Shown: piece after piece, positions 1 through 10,300 of the stretch
Layout: each line of letters starts with the position of its first letter
How positions within the stretch are numbered: position 1 is the first letter of the stretch
Assembly (NCBI GenBank): GCA_033220425.1
Contig: CM065652.1
Coordinates: 2,418,001 to 2,482,000, forward strand
DNA: 64,000 nucleotides
Reading direction: 5' to 3'
Source of the DNA: Lepraria neglecta
Lineage: Eukaryota; Ascomycota; Lecanoromycetes; Lecanorales; Stereocaulaceae
The notes under the pieces: generated by a model
Told to the model about the DNA's origin: nothing
The model's input: only the letters and a program-made list of their open reading frames with translations
Databases searched by the model: none
Program-made: the position numbers and the translations under genes

Positions 1-2
1 AT

Positions 3-2934
3 ATCACAGACCAATTTGCACCCTTAGTCAAACAATACCATATCTATTTCTTCTGGGAAGGCGTTGAGACAACATCAGGACACAAAACGGATTATGTGGT
101 ACGACAAGATTCAGCCGCACCTATCTGGGACAATACTGAGCGTTCTGCCCTCTACGCTACCCATTTGCAAATGTGCAGATTCAAGAGTCGTGAGTCTACG
201 GACTTCAAGACAGTACTTGCTGCTTTGTTGAGATATGCGCGAGACGCTCCAGGGAGCATTGGGCCACGATGGATCAACGCGAGGAAGTTCCTCGCCACCC
301 AACGGTCGATTGAGGCACAAGAACTAATTGGCTTCGACGCACATAATGATAACGCCCCTTTCGTCTGCCAGAGCCCCAAGGTTCAACAGAGGAAGGAGGA
401 CCGAAAGCTCAAGAACAAACATTTTCGTGTACCACATAACGCCAGCAGTATATTCACTGGCAGAGACGTCGTTACTCAGATACTTCGAAATAAGATATTA
501 GAGCCTTCCGAATTTGATACCCCACACCAGCAGAAGCGATTCGTACTCTACGGCTTGGGGGGATCTGGTAAAACTCAGTTCTGCTTAAAGTTCGTTTCAG
601 ATTATCGTGACAGGTAAGACAAGAATCACAAGGACTGCAACGTTAAGTCGTGCTAAGCAAGACAATTCTAGCTTCTGGGCTATATTCTGGATAGACGCAA
701 GCAGTGTTCTAAACGCTGAGAGAGCCTTATCTGAGATCGGACGACTGGGGGGCTCGGACGAGACTTATGAAGCCGGAATGTACTGGCTGACTAGCCTTGA
801 GATGCCATGGCTCTTAGTCATTGACAATGCTGATGACCCCACCGTCGACTACTCAAGATTCTTTCCGGCGGGGGATAGAGGACATATCCTGGTAACGAGT
901 CGCAACTCTGACTGCAAGATACATGCCACAGTTGGTTACTACGAATTTTGTGAGATGGATGAGGAGGATGCTATTACGCTTCTTTTGAAAGCAGCCCAAC
1001 ATGGCGGTATCGACGACAAGGACGTGAGAGAAACCGCAAGGCCCATCGTCAAGACTCTTGGTCATCTTGCACTGGCTCTGATCCAAGCCGGTGCGTCAAT
1101 TAGCCATGGAATATGCACTCTGGAAGACTATCTTGAAGTCTTTGCTGTGTACAAGAAACAAATCATGAGCTACCGGCTTGTGCAAGGCACTGACAATTAC
1201 CGCTATACTATATACACCACCTGGGAGGTCTCGGTTCAGAGGATAGAGAGCTTAGCATCAGAAGAGGCGGTTGACGCTATTCAGATCCTCCAGATCATAG
1301 CATTCCTACATTTTGAGCAAGTGCCGGCCAACCTGTTTGAACGCGCATGGAAAATCTCGCATCCAGCAGACGAGGTTGTGGCTCCAAGAACCTGGGCCGC
1401 AAAGATATTGGAAATCATGTTGAGCTTCACTGTATTCGCTTATCTGTATAATCTCTTACTCAAGGTACGCATTGGAAGCAAGCCATCGCGTCCACTAGAC
1501 ATTTTACTCCAGAAAGGCCCTCAATGGAATAGGTACCGTTTCCGCGAAGCAATGGCTCTGTTACTTCAGTTTTCTCTTATTTCCCTAGACGAGGAGAAAA
1601 AGTACTACTCCATGCATCCAATGGTCCACTTTTGGGCAAGAGAACGCTTGACTAAGGATGATCAGGGTATCTGGTCCGATAATGCCCTTATTACTCTAGC
1701 GGATTCTATAACTCCAGAACTTGACCCGCTCAGTCAACCCTATCGAAGGTCACTACTTCCTCACATTGATGCCTGTTTGCAATACAAACACTCTCAATCT
1801 CCTTCAGAGGGCCACAATGGAGACTCGCCTGTCTCAAATACCGTCAAGTTCGCAGCAATATACTCCGAGTGCGGTATGTGGACCAAAGCCAAAGAGTTAC
1901 AGGAGAGTGTACTGGACCTGCAACAAAAGTCACTAGGAGAAGAACATCCCGAAAGCCTCAAGGCAATGACTGCTCTTGCCTGGACCTATTGGAACCTCAG
2001 CCGTGTGAATGAGGCTGTGGAGCTACAGTGGAGGGTGGTGGAGGTCAACTCGAAGGCGCTGGGTAAGCAGGACGTCAAAACGCTGAAAGCGATGGGGAAC
2101 CTTGCAAACACCTACTGGCTTCGCGGCAAAAGGCTTGAAGCCCAGGAACTAGGCGAGAAAGTACTCGAAGGGCTGAAGCAGGCAGTGGGTCCAAGTCATT
2201 CGGATACTGTGGCAGCAATGGAAGGTCTTGGCAGGACATACATGCACCGTTTTCGTCTCGAGGACGCTCAAAGACTGCAGATGAAAGTTCTAGAAACGAG
2301 GAACAAGACGCTTGGCTCAAGTCATCCCGACACGCTGATGGCTATGGCAAATTTAGGGATGACACATCATGCACAAGGAAATCTGGACGATGCCGAGAAG
2401 TTGTTGCAAGCGGTAGTGGCTGCAAGAGAACGTGTCCTTGGACCTGAACATGCTTACACTCTCTGGGCGATCAACGACCTCTCTAAGATTTATGTGTCTC
2501 AAGATCGCGCAGAAGATGCCGAGGAGCTGCTAAACAGCATCTGGCAAGTGGTGGTTCGAACTTTGGGGGAGAATCATATTGGAGCGTGGATGACCATGAT
2601 GAACTTCGCAAGGGCTTACAACGGCCAGGAAAAATGGGACAAGGCTCGCCCGATCCTTATGGATCTGATCGACAAGCAAATGGCCAATCTCGGATCCGAA
2701 CATCCAGACACACTCGCGGCAATGTCTGAACTTGCGCGGACGTATAAGAACATGGGAAAATTGGATGAGGCTAAAGACATCTTTTCGAGGGTGATTGAGA
2801 CAATGACAGAAAACAAGGATCTGGGTCCTAAGCACCCATGGACGAGAAAAGCTATCGGCCAGCTTTCTGCGATCTACATCAGTCAAGGTCGTTTAATTGA
2901 AGCAGAGAAACTCGACCTCAGAATTCGTCAGTGA
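3..2934 (+). CDS. Fungal NLR-like protein: lipase-like N-terminus, NB-ARC, TPR repeats (5' end outside window)
   Basis: The frame is open to the left edge, so the N-terminus is missing. The first visible part carries the SAAPIxDNTER-type motif and a Cys-containing H/QMCRF segment. These usually close the alpha/beta-hydrolase (lipase-like) effector domain of fungal NLRs. A P-loop GLGGSGKTQ follows near 549-575. A short intron is well supported at 614-671 (GTAAGA..TAG, branch TGCTAAG); it joins the P-loop exon in frame to FWAIFWIDASS. Next come a kinase-2 motif LLVIDNADDP, the sensor-like ILVTSRN and a GLPLA-like LGHLALAL. From about 1840 to the stop there are some eight 42-residue kinesin-light-chain TPRs, most with an LGxxHPxTL linker. 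Such proteins are inferred to sense non-self and trigger incompatibility or defence; the ligand is unknown. The visible part looks intact. Confidence 0.88.
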
Positions 2935-3815
2935 GCGATACTGGGGCCGTATAGATAACGACTCCGTTTATTCCTACCCGAATATGTGCTCTAGAGACGC
3001 GGTTCCGTAAGTACCATTAGCTCTCGGACCGAAAATTGGATAGGATCACCGCTCATTAGCTGAGCTTCTGCTCATCCACTAATGGTATTCTAGACGTCTT
3101 TCTAGCCAGCCACTTATGCTGCCGACGAGCACTTGCATAGCTCCACAGCTAAGGCTTTGCATGAACCATATAGGGCTGCAGCAGCCTTTCGACTATCTTT
3201 AGCCATGGTTCGTGTAACATCCGAGTCGGATATTAGCAATACAACCATTCCAGCGCACTAATGCAAGAGGGTCATAAGACATCCCGAGTTACAGGACCCA
3301 GCCACGGTGCATGTCACACGTCACGAAAAGGAATGATAAGGACACACTCACCCGGCACCATAGTAGTCGGCGGATTAGTTCAGCAGACTTTAGACTTGTC
3401 ATGCCTTGAGCCAATTACAAATTTGAAGGAGTAAGCGTTACGAGTTAGAGTGGTCATCGACTGGACAAGACCCTTTATTTATTGCTCATCGCAACTTGAG
3501 AGTTGCATCTACCGATGAAAAGGTAAAACATGACTGAGCTAGCCTTCTGAAGATGGGATTTAACCTCTCTAGGTATTGCGTCCTCCAATTTAGGAAGCTG
3601 ATTGCGGTGATTTAGTAATTGAAGAGGGTTAAGGTGGGGCGATTAAGGGATTTACCCTATAGTCATCGCAATTTCGTTCGCTCATGTAGCTCGTCAAGTG
3701 ATGAGGTATCCGTATCACAGCCTTGATAAAGAGTATCAAACCTTTTTAGGCACGTTGATCTACCACTGTAATGTTGATTATGTTGTCAACGTTAAGACCT
3801 GGTGTTTTGATCACA
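2935..3815. other. Intergenic, no feature seen
   Basis: No open frame in this stretch resembles a known protein. It has no repeat structure or RNA gene that I can recognise. It separates the NLR gene from the end of the HMG-CoA reductase relic. Confidence 0.5.
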
Positions 3816-4950
3816 TCATTCAGCGACGGTCTTCGCCAATGCTCCCTGGACCTGCGCACCCAATCATCTTTAAACCCTCCTTTTGCATTGAGTACACAGT
3901 GCCGCCACCGACAGCTCCGACAATCACCGAAGGTAGGAGCAATGAGAAAGTTATGTCTTTGGTGTTCGCATCGTCGTATTCCATGATCAAGTGTGCCCAG
4001 CAGCTTTCGACGACGCTAGCTACATCTTGCCCTGTTGATTGTCAGCCTTTTCCTGAGGCCGAGAGTATGCATGGATCCGTCACGAACCTGTCGCAATAAA
4101 CATCACTGCTATCACATTTCTCACATTGACAGAGCTGCCCTCCATTGAATTCCGAAGGTCGCTATCTTTCGACGCTCGCAGCGCTTGGTAAAGATCGGCA
4201 GGGTGGCAGCGCAAAAACCTTCTGACAGTTCTCGCGTGAGATGTTTCCCCAAGCCATGACTTGTACGCCCCGAGGATGACCAATCGCTTTTGCAGCTGCC
4301 CTACACTTGTCAGTAGACATGTTGCCCTCTGTATTTATTTTGTTGATATTCAGCTCTTTGCCCAGGTCAGACTCGAGTAGCTTGGTATAAGCAGCTGTTG
4401 TACCAAATTCTGTCATGTTCTGGCCACCAGCATCATCCGTCTCGTACTCAAAGTCCACATGTACCGAAGAACCCATGATATGGGCAGTGATTCTCAGAAG
4501 CAAAGCAAAGCGACTTGTTGCTTCCGCATCTCTTCGTAATTACTCTTCAAGGCTCAGCAAACGCTTATAAAATGTGACGGCGTCGTCAATGGATGGGAGA
4601 AAGAAGATAGGTGCTTGTCCCATACCCTCGCTCATGGCGAAGACTTCTACCCCTCCACAAGCTTGGAAAGCTTTGCAGCCTCGAGCACTAGTGGCGACGA
4701 CGGCTGCCTCTACTGTAGCTAGAGGCGCAAAAACTGACCCTTTCTAGTAATGGCCGTGAATCTATAACGGACCTACAAGACCAAGTGGAACCTGTGCGAA
4801 TCCAATCAAATTCTCGACTCGAATTCCTTCGGTTTGGTCACCATGGTGCGTCATGTACTTGAGGTTTCTGGTGACCTTGTCATATTTTGATAATATTGCT
4901 GACTTCTTGGTAGCCGCTGCGCTCGCCTTTGGGCTTATATTCTGAGACAT
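3816..4950 (-). pseudogene. Soluble HMG-CoA reductase paralogue, decayed
   Basis: Read on the minus strand from 4950, the protein begins MSQNISPKAS and reaches ENLIGFAQVPLGLVGPL, the start of the HMG-CoA reductase catalytic domain. Further pieces are GCKAFQACGG, FEYETDDAGGQNM, GNMSTDKCRAA, EGSSVNV, FIATGQD and VGAVGGGTVY, all in the family order. No membrane domain precedes them, so this is a soluble paralogue rather than the ER sterol enzyme. A good 56-bp intron lies at 4032-4087 and joins FIATG to QDVASVVES in frame. In-frame stops lie at 4762-4764, 4744-4746 and 4540-4542. The frame shifts near the A-run at 4213-4217 and again close to 3820, where similarity ends. At least two stops fit C-to-T change at CpA (HYQKG read as HY-stop-KG). 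Functional HMGR makes mevalonate; this copy cannot make a full enzyme unless the sequence has errors. Confidence 0.85.
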
Positions 4951-6859
4951 TGCTGCTCAACAGATATATAAAAGGGATGCACCGTCTTCCTGAAATGGGC
5001 GAAAGTTAATTCTGATGATGTTGCATGTAGGAGAGATCTTGAAGACTCCTATTTATTCCAATAATTATACTGGTCAAGCGTGCCACTGAGGGATTTCTCT
5101 AAGTTATAGTCATGTTGCGCTAGTGAAAAGCGGGTCTGCTCGATCAAACCACTATATTACAAGGCCGAGGTTGAGCGGGTTGTATGAGTTTTGAGACTAA
5201 AGTATGTAGTGTGGAAGATCTGCGTATCTGTTCCGATCACCTTCGGCTATCAATACACAAAACTCAACAGACTCTAATATGTCCGCGGGCTGGTCCCTGC
5301 CTTGACTCGCATACAGAGAGGCGTGGGTGCTTCTTCCGACCACCAAGGAATCTTACAAGGGTCTCTATCGCAGGTCGAGGATCTGCAACGCAGGTCGCGA
5401 AGGCGGATATGCAGGGCAGGGCGGAGGGGTTCATAAAGGTAGTGGAGTTGCTGCAATTGCCGAGAAGCTGGGACCAGAGAGTCGATGCCTTTGTGTGGTA
5501 AAATGTGAGGCTTAGTATGCATTGCGTGTAGAAATGCACTATCGCGAGTTGGTCACGATATTCGATTAGGTTTCTTCAACGTCTAGTTGCAACGTACCGC
5601 AGAAAATTGACCATTATCAGAATCTTAATTCCGAATTTGAGAATAGCCAGCAGGGTCCTATAGCGAATTAGGAGGTCGACATGAATGCTTAATTTTGAAC
5701 CTTAGCTACATGCAAGCTTTCCTTGATCCATCTTTTTGCTTGTTGTTTTTTTCACCATCAATATCTGATTCTACGGTTTCTTTTGTCAAATTCTATCGGC
5801 GAATGTATTCGGTATTGCTGGAAGTAGCCCCAGATACTGAAGCAATGAAATAGACAACCCAGTGTCCAATAAGTGACGAGGGGGATAAGGAGAGAAAAGT
5901 GCAGGTCTGAGACGAATGGAAGAAGAGGGGGAACAGGCCTAGGGGAAGACGGGGGAAGGGAAGGGGGCTCAGCACACTAAGTTGTGTTCAGCATGGTGGG
6001 GGTTGAGATGAAGATAGCAAGAGCAGCATGAAGGGCCGTATGGGGAAATGGAAATGGAAATTGGATTGATCGAAGAGAAATAGAGGTGAAGAAGGAATAA
6101 TAACGAATTTACTAACAGCTTTGGGCAGAGGTAGAGGTGTCCCGCGGAGAAACAAGCGCGTCCTAGGATAGAACTAAGTGGTGCAGTCCTCTGCGCAGCG
6201 GATCCGAGACAAGGTGCATGATGCGAGAGAAAATCCCATCCATCTTCTAAATGGAGCTATCGAGTACGTCAAGTGGCATAAGAGTACTGACTAAAGGGTG
6301 GAACTAAGATACCTTAGTGGGCTTCGCGGGACCTTAACCCATCAAGCCAACACTGATCTCAGAATCTTGGCATTTCTACTCTCGAATCTTCTCTTCATAC
6401 TTTAGCATGCTGGCAAGATGCTTCCGGATTTGTCCAGCCCACACTTCAACAACAGTATTCTCTGGGCGAGCCCTACCTCCATCCTGCATTGCCCAAGACA
6501 ACCCTGGCTTTCGATCGCGAGATCTTGGGACGGCTGAAGCGGAAGCGGCGACAGAATCATAATCAGACAGTTCACCATGCGTCGACCACCTGCCCTATTC
6601 TCTATAGCGAGAGTGGGATGTGCGACTCTAGATTGCGTAAAGGGGGGTTAACAACCATCTACGTAGTTTTTTTTCGCTTAAGCACCTTTCGCTTTGGATC
6701 TTGGTGGCGCTGACTATGGCTCGGGATCGTTGCATCTGCCCACCCTTTGCTGCACACCTCCAACCGATTTCCGATGTCATAAGAATCGATCGCATATTAT
6801 CTGACATGTGTTATGTGTATCTATCTCACCTTTCGTTCAAATCCATGTCTCCAACATGA
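4951..6859. other. Long intergenic stretch
   Basis: This is the upstream region of the HMGR relic (minus) and of the MFS gene (plus). A strongly purine-rich run covers about 5870-6110. The short open frames here resemble nothing known, and I see no RNA gene or repeat. Confidence 0.45.
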
Positions 6860-8424
6860 ATGGATTACCGGTCGTCGAGAAGTTTCATTGTGGCCACTCT
6901 GTGCTTGGCCTTTTTCACAGATGACTTTATCTACGGCCTTATTGTTCCCATTCTACCCTTCACTTTACCCGAGAGATTCGATGTACCGCAGTATCAAGTT
7001 CATATCTGGACATCTGCAATGCTGACAGCGTTCGGTCTTGCAAATCTGATAAGTTCACGTCAGTTATTCCTCTCACTGATGAAACCGGGGCGGGGAGTGT
7101 AAAACTTTGCTTTGCTGACACTTTAGGAAAACTCTACTTGGTTGGGTTGCGGATCGTTCTCCGCGGAAAGGCTTTCTACTTCTCGGACTTATCATGCAGG
7201 GAGCTGCAACGGTGATATTTGGCCTCGTAGCCAACGTATATGCACTCGTTGCGAGCCGCCTACTCCAAGATCTATCTGTTTCAGTCGTCTATATCGGAGG
7301 GTCCGCCTTGTGGATCGATACCGTTCACCATGGCGAGATTGGAAAATGGATGGGATTTGTAATGTCTTTTGAAAGTCTTGGACTCTTGATGTCCCCTTTC
7401 TTGGGTGGTGTAATTTATGGCAAGCTTGGACACCATGCCATTTTCTTCTCAATGCTGGCTTTTTTCGTCCTCGACATTGTTTTACGCTTGACTATAAGTA
7501 CGAGGAGTGGTTCCAGCGAAAGGTCTAACCCGAGGCTGCATAGAGGTATTGTAAGGGATGAGAGAGAGCAAAGACAGGAAGACGAACCTCTAATAACTCC
7601 GTCCGAAGTTCATTAACCTGATACATCTAGAACGAGCAATCCAACGGATGATAACAAGAGTAGAACACCAGTTCTATTCATCCTACTAGGTCGGCCCAGG
7701 ATCATTACCGCTATTTACGGAGTGATGGTTGCGCAAACATTGATCACTAGTCTCGATGGTATCCTTGCCATCTTTATTCACCAGACTTTTGGGTGGGACT
7801 CCACTCGCGTAGGCTTGCTGTTCCTAGCCGTCAACATTCCCACACTTGTGGCTCCATTCGCAGGAATGCTTTCGGACAGATATGGACCTCGGTGGGTAGC
7901 AGCATCTCGTTATGGCATAGCTGCAACAGTGCTCGCTCTACTAGCACTCGTGAACCATGATAATACTTTGCAAGCTGTTTTCCTCTGCGTGCTGCTTAGC
8001 GTCCGTGGTAAGTTTCCCCAGCGGACTGTCAATTCCATCAATGAGATTTGACATGTAAAGCTTCATTGAGATAGAACGCGACTAAGCTGCCGCCAGGATT
8101 TGCCTTTTCACTGATAATATCTCCCCTAGCTGCCGACTTGGCCACTGGAGTCGAAAACTTCACGTATGAGACTCCCGGTAGCAATAGCTCAATAGGAGTC
8201 TACGGTCAGGTCTTCTCGCTGCTCAACTCTGGAATATCAGCAGGAGTTCTTCTAGGACCTTCGTTAGCAGGCTTTCTAAATAAGACATTCGGATGGGGGC
8301 TTGGTTTCTCGCAATAATCAGTGCGTCTACCGTCATACCAATTGTAAGTAGTTCGGACTTCTTCCAAATATTTAAATTACCGGCCCGGCTTACTCTCTAC
8401 TAGATGATTAATATAGAGAATTAG
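6860..8424 (+). CDS. MFS transporter (multidrug / vesicular amine-like), possibly disrupted
   Basis: The ATG at 6860 starts a first membrane segment with FFTDDFIYGLIVPILP, typical of the fungal MFS drug/amine transporter group. After an intron (probably 7063-7126, weak donor GTTATT) comes the loop WVADRSPRKG, matching the MFS motif-A position. Many hydrophobic segments follow, plus a second-half loop GMLSDRYGPRW. A charged central loop contains an in-frame TAA at 7614; a candidate intron 7551-7658 would remove it. A clean intron lies at 8008-8096. After KTFGWG the frame closes at 8317, but adding one base to the five-G run at 8295-8299 gives AWFLAIISAS and a short last exon ending at 8424. 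It therefore has either one frameshift or a sequencing slip. It probably exports small molecules across the plasma or vacuolar membrane. Confidence 0.72.
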
Positions 8425-8623
8425 ACGTACGATAAAATCAATGTCTGACTAATGTATAAGAATTTTTTCTTTCAAGACATATTTATATCAATAGAAAAAA
8501 GTACTTAAAAGTTTAAGACAATAGCTAAAAACTAAACGGCGAGGGTAGACTAGCTAGATATAGCACGCTTCTCGAATGAAGTAATTCACATATATACAGA
8601 CGCGTTCTCACCTGCAAAGTATA

Positions 8624-8658
<35 letters not shown>

Positions 8659-9233
8659 AGTAGTAGTAGTAGTAGTAGTGTATTCATGGGTCGGATCCAC
8701 CCCTGAGAAGGCATCCCGCAAGCTGTAAATGGGGGCGTTCCAGCGTCCCTTTATTGCGTTCTACACCAAGATAGTCTGCAAGCACGGCGCACAGTTCGCC
8801 CGAAAGAACGCGAATATACGCAAAACAAAGCCAAAATCCATCCCAATGATCACTCCGCTACTCCGAACTCCCTCAGCCTCAAAAACCCTCAGTCCCAGTT
8901 CCTAGCTTTCCACCTTCTCCTGTGAAGGCAGACCCAGAGCTGCGGTAGAGCTGAAGTAGCGTGCGAACTTGAGCAGCCGCTGTAGTTGCGGCTCTCGCAC
9001 AGTGTCCTAACCGAGAACTTGGTCCCGATTTTCAGCGATGCTATCATATCACAACTATCTCCGGTTCAGATATAGACTATTTTGGCTGAACCTTGAAGAG
9101 CGTTATACCAGTTTTTATAGCGAATAGAATGCTTTATAGACATATGTTAGCGTGCTTCGATATAAGTACATATCGACCAGTGGGTCCATAGGTAGCCATG
9201 GAAAATGAATCGCGAGGTGCATGCTGGAGAGAT
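8425..9233. other. Intergenic, AT-rich with compound microsatellite
   Basis: The first part (8430-8600) is AT-rich. A triplet microsatellite sits at 8626-8679. No coding sequence was recognised. Confidence 0.5.
8626..8679. repeat. Compound microsatellite (CGT)11(AGT)7
   Basis: Eleven perfect CGT triplets pass directly into seven AGT triplets. It is one array whose first base switches from C to A half way along. It lies outside any recognised gene. Confidence 0.95.
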
Positions 9234-9662
9234 TCACCTGACGATACTCGCCGACACGGCAACCATTTGATCGGCGGAGCAAACGTCCTCAGCATCAAAA
9301 GTGGACGTTGAATTTCGAATAGTTGCAGCTATATTGGTGCTGCAATTATTGGTGCGAGATGCGAAGCCGAACTCTAAGACGGGATCACTGGAGAATGCGG
9401 CCACCAGCGCCCAAGCAGCGCAGAATAGAAATTCGATGATAATGCGGACCGCGAACGAAAGGCGAGGTCGATTGAGCTTAGTATACAGTAGGATGAAGTG
9501 TATACCTCCGTATAAACTGTCAATGATGAAGCTAATGGCCAAGAAGATTGTCGTGTTGCTGGAGAGGGCTATCGCAGCCCCTCGCCACGAGTGGGTGTTT
9601 TCCAGAGTCGATAGATCAATTTTAGCTTCGACCAAGCCTCCAAGGGTAAAGAATTGAGTCAT
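9234..9662 (-). CDS. Small membrane protein, possibly partial (unknown)
   Basis: This minus-strand frame encodes about 142 residues with two to three hydrophobic segments (TIFLAISFIIDSLYGGIHFI and FAVRIIIEFLFCAAWALVAAF) and a Cys/Asn-containing loop with NSTST. The layout recalls fungal four-helix MARVEL-like proteins, but no family motif is decisive. The stop overlaps a possible donor (CAG/GTGAAT), so a further 3' exon is possible; none is evident downstream. An upstream exon may also be missing. Confidence 0.35.
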   Translation of the reverse strand: MTQFFTLGGLVEAKIDLSTLENTHSWRGAAIALSSNTTIFLAISFIIDSLYGGIHFILLYTKLNRPRLSFAVRIIIEFLFCAAWALVAAFSSDPVLEFGFASRTNNCSTNIAATIRNSTSTFDAEDVCSADQMVAVSASIVR

Positions 9663-10300
9663 TGAATTGAACTACTCGCAAAAGAAAGAAGCCGATATTC
9701 ACAGGCTCTGTTATCATAGACCGAGCCATAGCAATACGGTAAACGAACCGCCTTGGGAAAGAAGATAGTTAGTAAAGAACAGTCTGTGCCCTTTCTTGAC
9801 TTATGCCTCTCCTGTAATTATTATAAGGTTATATAATCCAAATAAATCTGTAAAGTGCAAGCATCAAGGGCCAATGTTTAAGTATAGCACTTCTAATGGG
9901 AGGTCGTGGCGTGCGAGTGCAAAGTGTTCTACCCATTTCGATATCGTGACTTCTCAGCCAACCACAGCCAGCTGAAGAATCCAACTCAGATAACATATCT
10001 CCTTTTAGTGACAGCGCTTCCAAGCCCAATAAGACATACTATAGCAGCATGACAATGCTTGTAATACTCTTCAATGGCTGCGATTCACTGAGACGAACTG
10101 GTCGAAGATTCTTTCCATCAAGGCCAACGACCAGTCGGAGCAGCCTTGTTGCCGTGGACGAAGATCACGTGGCGGCTAGCATGTTCCGCACAGAAATCTA
10201 CACCCTTTAGAAAGATCGCTTCACCCAGCGTTACTTTCCTATATTTCTCAGATACAGTCGCATATATCGAATTTCTCCTGAACCCCGGGCTCCGTTGGAA
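9663..10300. other. Intergenic, no feature seen
   Basis: This is the upstream region between the membrane-protein frame and the HET relic. Short frames only, none recognised. Confidence 0.4.

Noticed and set aside
9301-9657. Plus-strand frame of 118 codons
   Set aside because: It is antisense to the minus-strand frame with clear membrane segments, which is the better reading.
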